Assembly: GCF_001264245.1 (NCBI RefSeq)
Contig: NZ_CP011339.1
Span: 3,286,001-3,350,000 of the forward strand
DNA length: 64,000 nucleotides
Reading direction: 5' to 3'
Origin: Microcystis panniformis FACHB-1757
GTDB lineage: Bacteria > Cyanobacteriota > Cyanobacteriia > Cyanobacteriales > Microcystaceae
Shown here: piece by piece, positions 1 to 9,927 of the stretch
Layout of the letters: every line of letters starts with the position of its first letter
Numbering within the stretch: position 1 is the first letter of the stretch
Program-made: the position numbers and the translations under genes
The notes under the pieces: model-generated
Told to the model about the DNA's origin: nothing
The model's database searches: none
The model's input: the letters and a program-made list of their open reading frames with translations, nothing else

Positions 1-1779
1 AGAGAAGTTAATGCCAATCAGAAAATCTCTTGGTTGGGCGCTTTGCTGATAGTGGTTAATCCTCTATACTTTGGATTAGCTAACAGCTTTATGACCGACG
101 TTCCTTTTCTGGCTTTAAGTATCCTATCTTTCTATTTTCTGATCAGGGGATTGAAGCGGGAATCAACTATGGAAATTATTCTCGGTATTTGCCTCGCTTA
201 TATCACGATTTTAATCCGTCAATACGCAATTATTATTCTTTTATCATTTGCCCTAGCATACTCGTTTAAACAAAGATTTAAAGGCTCTTCGGTTTGTGTT
301 ATGCAATGGACGGGGGTTATAAGGGATGGAACCCTTATAGAGAAAGGCATTTAGCGATTTTTGTCAATTGTTTTTGCTCTAGAGCGAACTAATCAATTAA
401 GTCTCTTGCCAGATAAGGATTTAGTCGATTTATGCCCCCCTATCGAACCATAACAAGTAACGAAGAGCCGATTTAAATTAAAAATTTTATTGGGCAGTTC
501 CCTGATATTTTTATCAGGAATTTTACTACATGAACTGTATCAAAAATGGCTTTATTCTACAGGACGCATGCCTTTAACAGCAGAGAATACCCTGACTATA
601 ATAGCAGAGAAGGTATTGATAGCTATAGGAAAATTAGATTTCGGCAACCACATTTTAATGATTTCAATTATATACCTGAGTTGTTTAGTCTTCCTTGCCC
701 TAGCGATCTTTTGGACAAAAAAATTAAAATTAAAAATTTTGTTGGGCAGTTCTCTGATGGTTTCCTTGGTAATCTTACTCTATAAATTGTATCAACAATG
801 GCTTGAATCTAAAGAGCGGACTCTTTTAATAATGGAGAATGTGTTGATGAATATGCAAAAATTAGATTTTGGCAACCATATTCTAATTATTTCAATTGGT
901 TGTTTTATTTTCCCATTCATAGCGATATTTTTTTCTGGGAAATTTAAGGAAATATCGCGCCAACACCAAAGAATAACGCTCTTAGCTTTATCTAGCTTTT
1001 TTGTTGTCGTGATGGGTAAATTGATCCAGCAAGGCAAAACTATGCCCTTCATCGGTAATGTCCTAGTTTATTTTGGCTTAGGCCCTTTAACCCTTCGAGA
1101 TACTTATATCTTGAAGGTAAATTATCCCCCCTATTCCCTTGGCTTAAAAATATTTTGGTTGATGATGACGGCGATTGGTGTAGTTGGAGCGCTTTTATTG
1201 CTTTACTATTTATGCTCAGGGATATTGCAAACCTTTTCTGAATCAGAAAAATGGTTGAATTTACTAATAATTTCTGCGATATTAGTTTATCTTTTTCTTT
1301 TGGGAATAAAGTATGCTTTTGATCGTTATTTTTTGCTGCTTGTACCATTATTTATGGTCCTTATAGTAATTTTAAACAAGGACATTGCCGAACGAGATAT
1401 TGGCAAAAAAATAACTGCTTTTGCCTTGACAATGATCTTTATTTGGGGCGGATTTACTATGGCTGCAACCCATGACTACTTAGCCTGGAACCGAACTCGG
1501 TGGCAAGCCTTAAATGATTTGATGGAACAGGGAGTTACTCCTGAATATATCGATGGGGGATACGAATTTAATGGCTGGTATTTAAACGATATAAAATATC
1601 AGAAGCAGCGGGGTAAAAGTTACTGGTGGGTAAATCGTGATGACTACATGATTTCCTCTGGATTGCTCAAAGGTTATCAAGAAGTCAAACGCTATCCTTT
1701 TGCAAGATGGCTGCTTTTAAAGCAAGATAATGTTTTTGTTCTCCATAAGATGGCTGAAGATAAAACTAATGGGACTTAA
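1..1779 (+). pseudogene. GT39-type membrane glycosyltransferase, broken by a MITE
   Basis: The reading frame is open from base 1, so the 5' end lies outside the window. Hydrophobic segments and the MTDVPF motif followed by more membrane helices resemble PMT/ArnT-type (GT39) lipid-linked sugar transferases; the exact substrate is unknown. The frame stops at 354 inside a 187-bp MITE and resumes after it, reaching a stop at 1779. MITE plus one 8-bp target duplication is 195 bp, a multiple of three, so excision would restore one continuous frame. Two segments of about 80 residues, each starting near LKILLGSSL and ending near KLDFGNHIL, are internally duplicated. Family assignment is moderate; the disruption is clear. 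Confidence 0.7.
283..469. mobile_element. MITE family A, copy 1
   Basis: A 187-bp element bounded by GGCTCTTCGG at the left and CGAAGAGCC at the right, imperfect terminal inverted repeats. It is flanked by a perfect 8-bp target duplication GATTTAAA (275-282 and 470-477). Near-identical copies lie at 38213-38398 and 49987-50172. It has no long ORF and is non-autonomous. It interrupts the membrane glycosyltransferase gene. Confidence 0.92.
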
Positions 1780-1981
1780 ACGCTCAAACGATCAAATCGA
1801 GTATAACCGCTACAGAGTCGGCACTTGACGTTGAGAGAGCGGCTATGAAATAGACAACCCCAGCCGCGATACCTCTCTGGCTTTGACCAATGGTGTGGGC
1901 GTTTTGACAATGGAGAAGAAAATCATCTCCATTCCTGTCCATTTTGGTCAAAATAATCAATGATCCTGAATCTTGGTGATT

Positions 1982-2004
1982 AAAAAAGCGTTAATTGCTT
2001 TTTT
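1982..2004. terminator. Probable bidirectional terminator
   Basis: AAAAAAGC and GCTTTTTT form an inverted repeat around a 7-base loop, with A/T runs on both sides, between two convergent genes. This layout fits a rho-independent terminator for both strands, although the stem has little GC. Confidence 0.45.
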
Positions 2005-2036
2005 ATCACTGTTCTCTGCTTGAGAGAGAAAAAACC

Positions 2037-4115
2037 TTAACCGAGTAGTATTGACTCCCCCCTCATCACCCCAGCAATTTGTCGGTCTAACTGTTCTAAA
2101 TTTTCCGCCGGTTCAAGGCAGCATAACCCTTGACAAATTAACCCAAATGTGCTAATGGGCAAACTGGCATCGACGCGATACACCGCAGTGGGCAAATAGC
2201 GACTTAACAGCGGCTCGATCGAGCTTTCCGGGGCGCGCAGACAGAAACCGTGACGATAGTGATCGAGGGCAACAAATAAACTGGGGCAAGCGGTGGGGGA
2301 CTCTTCTAGGATGGTACTAAAAGATTGCAAGGCCTTTTCGGCCCGATCGAGATATTCTAGATTTTCCGTCAATCGCGACAGACGCACCAAATTAGCGATC
2401 GCAATTCCGTTGGCCGAAGGGGTGGCATTATCCGTATGACCCCGTTCCTGCACGATCAGATCGAGACTATGATCGGACGCAGTATTAAAATATCCCCCCT
2501 CATCCTCGGCCCAAAACCAGCGATCAAATTCCCCCTGTAGTTCGATAGCCGCCTCTAACCAGCGAGTTTCTTGGGGTTTAGCGGTTTGCAAGTCCAGCAA
2601 AGCCTTAATAAAATAGGCAAAATCCTCCGATTGGGCCAAAACCGAGGCCTGACCCTGATAATTCAAGCGCTGAAAACGTCCATCTAACCACTGATGCTTG
2701 AGAATAAACTCGGCCGCTTGAGTAGCCATTTTCCAGTACAAAGGTTCACCAAAGACGGCAAAGGCCCGGGCTAAACCGGAAATCATCAAACTATTCCAAG
2801 CGACGATCATTTTCGTATCCGTTACCGCCGGAATGCGTCCCGGCCAAGAGACAGTTTTCGCCTCCTGATTGTCTCTGGCCGGGGGAAAAAGAGCTAATTG
2901 GGCTTGAGAACTGCCATAACGCCGAATAAATAACTTATCGAGCATATTTTCTATCTCCTCCCCTAATTCTCCCCCTTGCCGACGTTGCAGGACATTACGA
3001 CCCTCAAAATTCCCCTCGGCAGTGACGGTAAAATTAGCTTGCAGCAGCCCCAATTCCTCAGTCGAGAGATAATCCCTTAACTCCAGATCCGACCAGACAT
3101 AAAAGGCCCCTTCCTCCGGTTCCCCATCCGTGGCATTCTCAAAACTATCGGCATCTTGGGCCGCATAAAAATAACCTTCTGGGGCGGTCATTTCCCGTTT
3201 TAGCCAGTTAACCGTGCCTTTAATCCCTCTCTCAAAGGCCGCCTCTCGATCACCCGCACTCCACAAATTGGCTAAATATTCGACAATTTGCCCGTTATCG
3301 TAGAGCATTTTTTCAAAATGGGGAACTGTCCACGTCGAATCCACCGTATAACGATGGAATCCTCCCCCTACATGGTCATAGATTCCCCCCAGGGCCAGAT
3401 CTTCCCCCCGTTGATAGGCCGCTTGCCGGAGGGAATCCTCAAAATCGTCACCAAAGCGACTACCCTGCAAAGCCAGATGAGAATATGGAATCATCGGAAA
3501 ACTGGGCCGACCGTAGTTATTGGGATTAACCCGAATCACCGCCGTATTTGTCTCGATTCCTGTGGCTAAAAGGTAAGGAGCGGCTAAATTGGTCTCTGCT
3601 CGCGGTAAAATAGCTGATTGACGCAGTGCGCCCAGCATTTCGGCCGTAAATTTGCTTAATTTCTCCTTTTCCTCGTCATAATAACGACGTACCGATTGCA
3701 ACACTTGCAGAAAACCGGGCCGGTTAAAGCGCGGTTGCACGGGAAAATAGGTGCCACCATAGAAGGGAATTAAACTATCCGGTGTTAGGAAGACATTCAG
3801 CGGCCAACCCCCTTGACCGACCATCATCTGCAATGCTTGCATATAGATGCTATCGATGTCCGGTCTTTCCTCCCGATCAACTTTGATCGGTAAAAAATAC
3901 TGATTGAGATAATCGGCAATGGCTCGATCAGAAAAAGCTTCTCCTTCCATAACCGTACACCAATGACAGCTAGAATAACCGATCGACAGAAAGATCGGTT
4001 TATCTTCTCTCCTGGCAATTTCTAGGGCGCTGTCACACCAATACCACCAATTGATCGGGTTTTCGGCGTGTTTTCGCAGGTAAAGACTTTCAGATGCAGC
4101 CAGATGATTAGCCAT
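2037..4115 (-). CDS. Thioredoxin-domain protein, YyaL/SSP411 (DUF255) family
   Basis: The 692-residue protein matches the YyaL/spermatogenesis-associated protein 20 layout: an N-terminal thioredoxin-like DUF255 domain followed by a six-hairpin glycosidase-like domain. The N-terminus shows HAENPINWW, then a CHWC redox motif at residues 50-53, the VDREERPDID stretch and GGWPLNVFLTPD. Later PHFEKMLYDNG and the central AQDADSFE motif are also typical. Length is normal for the family. The cellular role is not established; a redox or carbohydrate role has been suggested. It has its own start just after a short intergenic gap and is convergent with the membrane glycosyltransferase gene. Confidence 0.9.
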   Translation of the reverse strand: MANHLAASESLYLRKHAENPINWWYWCDSALEIARREDKPIFLSIGYSSCHWCTVMEGEAFSDRAIADYLNQYFLPIKVDREERPDIDSIYMQALQMMVGQGGWPLNVFLTPDSLIPFYGGTYFPVQPRFNRPGFLQVLQSVRRYYDEEKEKLSKFTAEMLGALRQSAILPRAETNLAAPYLLATGIETNTAVIRVNPNNYGRPSFPMIPYSHLALQGSRFGDDFEDSLRQAAYQRGEDLALGGIYDHVGGGFHRYTVDSTWTVPHFEKMLYDNGQIVEYLANLWSAGDREAAFERGIKGTVNWLKREMTAPEGYFYAAQDADSFENATDGEPEEGAFYVWSDLELRDYLSTEELGLLQANFTVTAEGNFEGRNVLQRRQGGELGEEIENMLDKLFIRRYGSSQAQLALFPPARDNQEAKTVSWPGRIPAVTDTKMIVAWNSLMISGLARAFAVFGEPLYWKMATQAAEFILKHQWLDGRFQRLNYQGQASVLAQSEDFAYFIKALLDLQTAKPQETRWLEAAIELQGEFDRWFWAEDEGGYFNTASDHSLDLIVQERGHTDNATPSANGIAIANLVRLSRLTENLEYLDRAEKALQSFSTILEESPTACPSLFVALDHYRHGFCLRAPESSIEPLLSRYLPTAVYRVDASLPISTFGLICQGLCCLEPAENLEQLDRQIAGVMRGESILLG

Positions 4116-4192
4116 GGGAAAAGGGGAATTTTTGCTCTTGCTGCTTATCAGTTTAAGCTAATTAGAGACTAACCGGAATCAAGCCTCTGCTC

Positions 4193-4801
4193 ATGCTGAA
4201 AACTTCGATCGCCCTAGGATTTTTTCTCACTCAATCTTTGCCCCTTAATCCGCAAGTGCAGGGGGTGGCTAATCATTTAATTGGGGTCATGGATACGACG
4301 CAACAAGCGCAGACTAACTCCCGCATTGCTAAGGTGCAAATGATTACCTGTGCCGTGGATTTTGCCCCGAAACAGGATAATATTTATCTTTATCAAGAAC
4401 AGGCGATTATCGATCGCTTAAATCAACCCTATCGTCAAAGAATTTTAGTCATTCAACCTAGCCCCGATAATTCCACTGTGGAATCAAAAGCTTATAAGTT
4501 AAATAATGCCCCTAACTTTATTAATTTTTGTAACAAAGACTTGACAGAAAGAAAATTAAATGTATCAGATTTGGCCGAGTCGGTGTGTACTGTATTTTTA
4601 AAACCGATAGCGGGGGGTTATCGGGGAGAAACTCCCCCCCAGGGTTGTCCCACGAATGCCAGAGGTGCGGTGAAAATAACTAATACAATTATTCTACATT
4701 CCCAGGGCATGGATACCAGCGATCGAGGTTATGATAGCCTTGGGCAGCAGGTATGGGGAGCGCAGGATAATTTCTATCAATTTCGCTGGCAAAAACCCTA
4801 A
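4193..4801 (+). CDS. CpcT/CpeT-like chromophore lyase with a putative signal peptide
   Basis: The C-terminal half carries hallmarks of the CpcT/CpeT bilin lyase family: [10 protein letters not shown], a [14 protein letters not shown] block, a [11 protein letters not shown] segment, then [14 protein letters not shown] and a closing FYQFRW. Family members attach phycocyanobilin to phycobiliprotein cysteines in the cytoplasm. Unusually, the first 24 or so residues look like a signal peptide (hydrophobic, ending near NPQVQG), so this variant may be exported and do something other than phycobilisome assembly. The 202-residue length is usual. It is convergent with hemB and their stop codons overlap by 4 bp. 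Confidence 0.72.
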   Translation: MLKTSIALGFFLTQSLPLNPQVQGVANHLIGVMDTTQQAQTNSRIAKVQMITCAVDFAPKQDNIYLYQEQAIIDRLNQPYRQRILVIQPSPDNSTVESKAYKLNNAPNFINFCNKDLTERKLNVSDLAESVCTVFLKPIAGGYRGETPPQGCPTNARGAVKITNTIILHSQGMDTSDRGYDSLGQQVWGAQDNFYQFRWQKP

Positions 4802-5778
4802 AATCGGCTTTCTTGTTTCATTAATGCCACATCGGCAGCAAAATAGGTCAAAATCAAATCGGCCCCCGCTCGTTTCATACTGATTAAAGTTTCCAAAATC
4901 AGGCTTTTTTCGTCAATCCAGCCCTGTTTCGCTGCCGCTTTAATCATTGCGTATTCACCACTGACGTTGTAAGCGGCGACGGGAAGATGGCTACTATCGC
5001 GCAGACGACGGATAATATCGAGGTAGGCCAGAGCGGGCTTAACCATAATAATATCTGCCCCTTCTGTTATGTCTAAACTGGCTTCCCGTAACGCTTCCCG
5101 ACTATTAGCCCCATCCATTTGATAGGTTTTCTTATCACCAAATTTTGGTGCTGATTCTAAGGCATCTCGGAAGGGACCATAATAAGCAGAGGCATATTTA
5201 GCCGTATAAGCGAGAATTCCCACATCCAAATAGCCAGCCGCATCTAAAGCTCGACGGATCGCCCCAATCCTACCATCCATCATATCGGAAGGAGCGACGA
5301 AATTAGCCCCGGCTGCCGCTTGTGAGAGCGACATTTTCACTAAAACTTCTAGGGTTTCATCGTTGAGAATTTTACCGTCCTTAACAATACCATCATGACC
5401 ATAAATCGAAAAAGGATCGAGAGCAACATCGGTAATAATAATTATTTCAGGGACTTCTTTTTTGATCGCTTTCACTGCCCTTGGCACTAAACCATCGGGA
5501 TTATAACTTTCTCTACCGAAATTATCTTTTTTATCTTCGGCAATCAGGGGGAAAAGAGCGATGGCATTAATGCCTAAATTATAAGCATTAACCACTTCTT
5601 TGAGCAATAAATCAAGGGAATAACGATAACAATCGGGCATAGAAGGAATAGCAACCCTTTGATTTTCTCCCTCCATGATAAAGAGGGGATAAATCAAGTC
5701 ATTAACGGTTAATTCAGTTTCACGAACAAGACGGCGAATCGCTGGAGTATAACGAAGACGACGGGGACGAATCAGCAT
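4798..5778 (-). CDS. hemB: Delta-aminolevulinic acid dehydratase (porphobilinogen synthase)
   Basis: Condenses two 5-aminolevulinate molecules to porphobilinogen in tetrapyrrole synthesis, feeding heme, chlorophyll and bilins. The 326-residue protein has [14 protein letters not shown] (about residues 117-130), with acidic residues in place of the zinc-binding cysteine cluster, so it is probably the Mg-dependent form. The two active-site lysines are visible as YTAKYAS (K194) and MVKPAL (K247). Length is normal. It is a single-gene unit on the minus strand; its stop overlaps the convergent CpcT-like gene. Confidence 0.97.
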   Translation of the reverse strand: MLIRPRRLRYTPAIRRLVRETELTVNDLIYPLFIMEGENQRVAIPSMPDCYRYSLDLLLKEVVNAYNLGINAIALFPLIAEDKKDNFGRESYNPDGLVPRAVKAIKKEVPEIIIITDVALDPFSIYGHDGIVKDGKILNDETLEVLVKMSLSQAAAGANFVAPSDMMDGRIGAIRRALDAAGYLDVGILAYTAKYASAYYGPFRDALESAPKFGDKKTYQMDGANSREALREASLDITEGADIIMVKPALAYLDIIRRLRDSSHLPVAAYNVSGEYAMIKAAAKQGWIDEKSLILETLISMKRAGADLILTYFAADVALMKQESRF

Positions 5779-6013
5779 GATAAGTAGTTGAACAAAAGTA
5801 AAGTTAACCGTGGGGTAAGGAGTCAGGAGTCGGTCGTCAGTAAGAATTGCGGCAATTTACATTTCTTAAGATAGACAACAGAATTTATGTCCGACTACTT
5901 AGCGGCGCGTCAAAAATAAAAAGTAAACAGTAAATAGCTGGTTTTGCTCTAGTTTTTTACCTAGGCAAAAACCGGGGATAGGACGATCAAATAATCCTGA
6001 TCCCCCTGACTAA

Positions 6014-6691
6014 TTAGTGAAAATCGGGACTATGACGAATCAAACTCATAAACTCTTGACGAGTCTTAGCAGAATCGGCAAAAATACCGCGCACGGCACT
6101 CGTAGAAGTCCAAGAACCGGGTTTTTCAACCCCGCGCATTACCATACACATATGAGTCGCTTCAATCACCACAGCTACCCCTTGAGGTTGTAGTAATCCT
6201 TGCAAAGCATCGGCAATTTGTGCGGTTAAACGTTCCTGTACTTGCAGTCGTCTGGCGTACATTTCACAGATGCGGGCAATTTTCGATAAACCGATCACTT
6301 TCCCGTTAGGAATATAGGCAACATGAGCGCGGCCGATTATCGGTAAAATATGGTGTTCACAGGAGCTAAACATATCGATGTCTCGGATTAAAACCATCTC
6401 GTTAGCATTCTCGTGAAAAACTGCCCCATTCAGCAATTCATCCAGGGATTGCTGATAACCAGAAGTGAGAAATTTTAGGGCTTTTACTACTCGTTTAGGA
6501 GTGTCTCGTAAACCTTCGCGATCGGGATCTTCTCCTAATCCTAACAGCAGTGTTCTTACCGCTTGCATCATCTCGGCTTCCGATACCGGCGATTTAGGTT
6601 CGGTAATCACTTCGGGAAAGTGATTGTAGTCATCATTGTCGAAAATTGCTTTGGACTTAGCTAAGGTCATAGATATTTTTACAGACTCCAA
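6014..6691 (-). CDS. folE: GTP cyclohydrolase I
   Basis: Converts GTP to 7,8-dihydroneopterin triphosphate, the first step of folate and pterin synthesis. The zinc site is visible as SSCEHHILP and the later [15 protein letters not shown], with the family segments [10 protein letters not shown] and RLQVQERLT between them. At 225 residues it is normal, with an N-terminal extension of about 35 residues. Two starts are possible: the first ATG at 6691 and an internal ATG (MTLAKSKA) at 6670; no ribosome-binding site clearly decides. A Fur-like box lies about 280 bp upstream, probably too far to control it directly. Confidence 0.96.
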   Translation of the reverse strand: MESVKISMTLAKSKAIFDNDDYNHFPEVITEPKSPVSEAEMMQAVRTLLLGLGEDPDREGLRDTPKRVVKALKFLTSGYQQSLDELLNGAVFHENANEMVLIRDIDMFSSCEHHILPIIGRAHVAYIPNGKVIGLSKIARICEMYARRLQVQERLTAQIADALQGLLQPQGVAVVIEATHMCMVMRGVEKPGSWTSTSAVRGIFADSAKTRQEFMSLIRHSPDFH

Positions 6692-7096
6692 TAGTTAATT
6701 GATCGGCAAAGTTTTCTGATTTTACCAATTGTCAATAAATACCCTTTGCTAGAGTATTTATTTTTCTGGGCATCTAGACGATAACTAATGAAAGCTATCG
6801 GTTTATTTCCTCGTCTTTGGGGTTATCTCCGGTGCGGAAACTTGGAAAAATTGATTTTCCTAGTCACCGAAAAAGTCTTGAGTATCTCCCTAGTTAATTG
6901 AGGGCAGAGTTCTACTGCATAATTAATTTATTTTGTCAAGTAGTTCATTTGTTTGTTAGGGCAGGTTTCCTAGAATGATAATCGTTATCATTTTAACAAA
7001 AAATTTAGATTTACCAACAAAAATTTTGTCGCCAGATAAAGATAGTCCCGTTAAGCTATTTAACTTATTTTGAAGATGTAGAGATATTTTGCGATT
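6692..7096. other. Gap with no convincing gene
   Basis: This 405-bp stretch upstream of folE holds a Fur-like palindrome (6974-6992) and a 37-codon plus-strand ORF (6788-6901) with no recognisable domain. No other gene is supported. Confidence 0.5.
6974..6992. promoter_or_regulatory. Fur-box-like palindrome without an obvious target gene
   Basis: AATGATAATCGTTATCATT is a near-perfect palindrome and differs at one base from the 7-1-7 Fur motif TGATAAT-n-ATTATCA. The nearest start codons are folE, about 280 bp away on the minus strand, and the broken peptide deformylase gene, which reads toward it. It could serve a small RNA or be a relic. Confidence 0.6.
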
Positions 7097-7992
7097 TTAT
7101 CGCTTATATTCAGCAATATTACTGATTTTTTGGTATTCTTCCTCCGAGTATAAATCCGCCGGAGAAGCAAGGCGATCGAGAAAGAGGATTCCTTCCAGTT
7201 GACATCCTCGCCGCACTTTTAGGGCGGCGATTCCTAAACCTCACGATTTAAGTTTCTGCTTCCACCACCGTCGCATACCACAGTTAAAAAACCATGTACT
7301 GTCTTACACAGAGTCCACAGACTTTCGCCCCATTTCAGAAGCCCGATTCCCTGTGTCCCACGGTACGTTGACCGCCTATAGCTTCTTGTACTTGTTGCGC
7401 GCGACTTTTTACCCGGCCAAGCTTTTCTGGTCGGAACCCCCTAAGCCGAGTTTTCAAGGTGCTGCGCCGTCCACTTGGTTTTCGAGACTGGCCTTTTAAT
7501 TCTAACGTAAAGCCAACCTAGAACGGCGGGGTTTCAGACCCAAAATTTCCGATGAGTTAATTCGTGTTGAAAGATGCGCGCGACAAAATCCCTGAAAAGT
7601 TGACGGATTTCGCGACCATTGCGATCGCAATAGGCCACCTCGATCCACTGATGACGGGGGACAAAACCGCGTAAATTGGGGACACTGAGGCAACCTTCCC
7701 AACCCTTGACCATTTCCTCGCTGACCCGCAAAATGCGAGGATTAATCACGGCAGTGGGTGGCATCATCGGAGCGTCGGGATAACGAGGATTGGGACCAGA
7801 AGCAACGATAAACAGACGCAGAGACCGAGCAACTTGGGGCGCGGCGATTCCCACCCCGTGGGCAGCTTGCACGGTGGTAATCAGGGAATCGATCAAATTT
7901 TGACAGTCAGCATCGAGAAGATTATCGATCGCTGCTGCTTTTTGCTGTAGAATTGGATTTCCTAATTGGGTGATTGTTAAGTACCTAAGCAA
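7097..7992 (-). pseudogene. def: Peptide deformylase, interrupted in the HExxH motif
   Basis: Would remove the formyl group from nascent proteins. The N-terminal part shows GVGIAAPQV (motif 1) and EGCLSVPNLRG (motif 2), ending in QHELTH, the zinc-binding HExxH. Directly after this motif a mini-element of about 353 bp (7199-7551) breaks the gene. Beyond it, on the same strand, lies the missing tail, starting LEGILFLDRL and ending at a stop at 7097. Joining both parts gives an ordinary 180-residue deformylase. The only upstream start (TTG, 7992) falls inside another MITE, so the true N-terminus is also damaged. A second functional copy must exist elsewhere if deformylase is essential here. Confidence 0.9.
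7199..7551 (-). mobile_element. Non-autonomous IS200/IS605-like mini-element
   Basis: About 353 bp with no transposase. On the minus strand the first end has a GGGTctgaAACCC hairpin and the far end a CGCCGC-loop-GCGGCG hairpin followed by GAGGATGTCAA, like the left and right ends of IS200/IS605 elements. There is no target duplication and no terminal inverted repeat, as expected for that family. Removal restores the deformylase reading frame exactly. The ends are set by that restored frame and could shift by one base. Confidence 0.7.
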
Positions 7993-8083
7993 AATTAATT
8001 ACACATATCTAACCACCTCTTGCCTCTTGCCCCTTGCCTCTTGCCTATCTTCACTAGGAAATTAATTTTGCACGACTACTTAA
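7977..8083. mobile_element. MITE family E, copy 1
   Basis: A 107-bp element with 24-bp inverted ends, left starting TTAAGTACCTAAGCAAAATT, right being nearly its reverse complement (about 20 of 24 bases agree). The inside holds Microcystis-style CTCTTGCC repeats. It overlaps the apparent start codon of the deformylase gene. Relatives lie at 10906-10996 and 41673-41768. Confidence 0.7.
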
Positions 8084-8199
8084 AACTTGCGTCATCTGTC
8101 TAAAGATTAATTGTTTCGCTCTGAAAATCATTTTATCTTGAGGGGAAAAATCTCGCTAAACTGATAAGGTTTCCCCGCAGCAGCACTAGAGCAACTTTG

Positions 8200-8336
8200 T
8201 TAATCAAAATTAACCGTGGATAGGCGTTGGGTTTCATGCTTCAACCGTTCGGCAAAAGCTCACGGCCGAAGCCCAACCTACGTTCATCTTATATTTAATT
8301 CCACCCACCCACTTAATCAAAATTAACCGTGGATAG
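8200..8336. repeat. 24-bp duplication around an inserted repeat at the dnaA start
   Basis: A 24-bp sequence containing CAAAATTAACCGTGGATAG occurs at 8200-8223 and again at 8313-8336. The second copy contains the GTG start of dnaA. Between them are 89 bp that match the right part of the repeats at 32784-32905 and 11964-12056 (GGCGTTGGGTTTCATGC core). The first copy carries its own GTG (8216), opening a 36-codon ORF that ends at 8326, two bases before the dnaA start. Confidence 0.85.
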
Positions 8337-9663
8337 CAGCACCCAACAACTTTGGCATCATCTCCTAGAGCGTCTAAAATTACTATTATCCCGTCCCGCT
8401 TTCGAGACTTGGTTTCAAACGGCGACGGTTAAAGAATGGCAAAACGATCGCTTAGTAATTCAGGCTGCCAATCCTTTTATTCTTAACCATCTTCAGAAAA
8501 ATTATCTGTCAACAATTGCCGAAGTAGTGGAGGATATCGTCGGTTATCCCGTCGAGATTCAACTAACGGCACAACAGGGCGATTTAATCGCTATTTTCCA
8601 GCCTAACAGTAGCTTAGAATCAGAATTACCCCCCAGTAATCAACTTAACCCTAAATATAATTTTTCCCGTTTTGTTGTCGGCCCAACTAATCGCATGGCC
8701 CATGCGGCCGCTTTAGCGGTGGCGGAATTACCCGGACGCGAATTTAACCCGCTTTTTCTCTGTGGTGGGGTGGGGTTAGGTAAAACCCATTTAATGCAAG
8801 CGATCGGTCATTATCGTCTAGAATTATATCCTCAATCCAAGGTTTTTTATGTATCGACGGAACAATTTACTAATGATTTAATCACCGCTATCCGTCAAGA
8901 TAGTATGGAAAGTTTTCGTAATCATTATCGTCATGCCGATATATTATTAGTGGATGATCTGCAATTTATTGAAGGAAAAGAATACACTCAAGAAGAATTT
9001 TTTCATACCTTTAATACCCTGCACGAAGCGGGAAAACAGGTGGTTTTAGCCTCCGATCGCTTGCCCAAACAGATTCCCAGTTTACAGGATCGTTTAATTT
9101 CTCGCTTTTCTATGGGATTAGTGGCCGATATCCAAGCACCAGATATCGAAACTCGCATGGCAATTTTACAAAAAAAGGCCGAGTACGAAAATCTGCGTCT
9201 CCCAAGAGAAGTTATCGAATATATTGCCGTTAATTATACTTCTAATATTCGCGAATTAGAGGGGGCATTAATCCGAGCTACTACTTATATTTCTATCTCC
9301 GGATTGCCGATGACGGTAGAAAATATTGCGCCGGTTTTAAATCCACCAATGGCCAAAATTTCCACTTCTCCCGATATTATTATGGCGGTAGTAGCGGAAA
9401 AATTTCAACTCTCGATCGCTGATCTAAAGGGAAATTCCCGCCGGCGAGAAATTAGTTTTGCTCGACAGATTGGGATGTATTTGATGCGTCAACACACGGA
9501 TTTAAGTTTACCGCGCATTGGCGAAGAATTTGGCGGCAAAGATCACACCACCGTTATTTATAGCTGTGATAAAATCAACCTTTCCCAACATCAAGATCGA
9601 CAATTACAAGAAATCTTAGCCCAACTAATCGAGCGAATTAACTCCCTCAGTCGCAATCAGTAG
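8329..9663 (+). CDS. dnaA: Chromosomal replication initiator DnaA
   Basis: Initiates replication by binding DnaA boxes as an ATP-bound AAA+ oligomer. The 444-residue protein shows the N-terminal helicase-loading domain, Walker [12 protein letters not shown], Walker [10 protein letters not shown], the arginine-finger region SRFSMGLV, and the C-terminal DNA-binding signature [11 protein letters not shown]. Length is normal for cyanobacteria. The GTG start at 8329 is chosen because the frame starts there and domain I follows directly. A 113-bp insertion plus duplication directly upstream may separate the gene from its original promoter. No cluster of DnaA boxes is visible nearby. Confidence 0.97.
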   Translation: MDSSTQQLWHHLLERLKLLLSRPAFETWFQTATVKEWQNDRLVIQAANPFILNHLQKNYLSTIAEVVEDIVGYPVEIQLTAQQGDLIAIFQPNSSLESELPPSNQLNPKYNFSRFVVGPTNRMAHAAALAVAELPGREFNPLFLCGGVGLGKTHLMQAIGHYRLELYPQSKVFYVSTEQFTNDLITAIRQDSMESFRNHYRHADILLVDDLQFIEGKEYTQEEFFHTFNTLHEAGKQVVLASDRLPKQIPSLQDRLISRFSMGLVADIQAPDIETRMAILQKKAEYENLRLPREVIEYIAVNYTSNIRELEGALIRATTYISISGLPMTVENIAPVLNPPMAKISTSPDIIMAVVAEKFQLSIADLKGNSRRREISFARQIGMYLMRQHTDLSLPRIGEEFGGKDHTTVIYSCDKINLSQHQDRQLQEILAQLIERINSLSRNQ

Positions 9664-9684
9664 TCGGGGCGAATTATGAATTAT

Positions 9685-9924
9685 AAATTGGGAAGTGGGA
9701 AGTGGGGAGATGGGGAGACCACTGCGTGCGCGTTGCGGGGGGAGATGGGGAGACCACTGCGTGCGCGTTGCGGGGGGAGATGGGGAGATGGGGAGATGGG
9801 GAGTATTTTCAGTGAACTGAAAACTCACATCTGAAAACTCACATCTGATAACTGATAACTGATAACTGATAACTGATAACTGATAACTGATAACTGATAA
9901 CTGATAACTGATAACTGATAACTG
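9685..9924. repeat. GGGGAGAT-type repeats and a period-7 ATAACTG array
   Basis: Bases 9690-9803 contain tandem GGGGAGAT units with two copies of a GACCACTGCGTGCGCGTTGC segment. Bases 9846-9924 are about eleven direct copies of the heptamer ATAACTG. No gene fits between dnaA and ctaB. Confidence 0.9.
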
Positions 9925-9927
9925 AGA

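Noticed and set aside
6788..6901. 37-codon ORF near the Fur box
   Set aside because: No ribosome-binding site or family; too short to claim.
8084..8328. Replication origin next to dnaA
   Set aside because: No cluster of TTATCCACA-type boxes or AT-rich unwinding region is visible upstream or downstream of dnaA.
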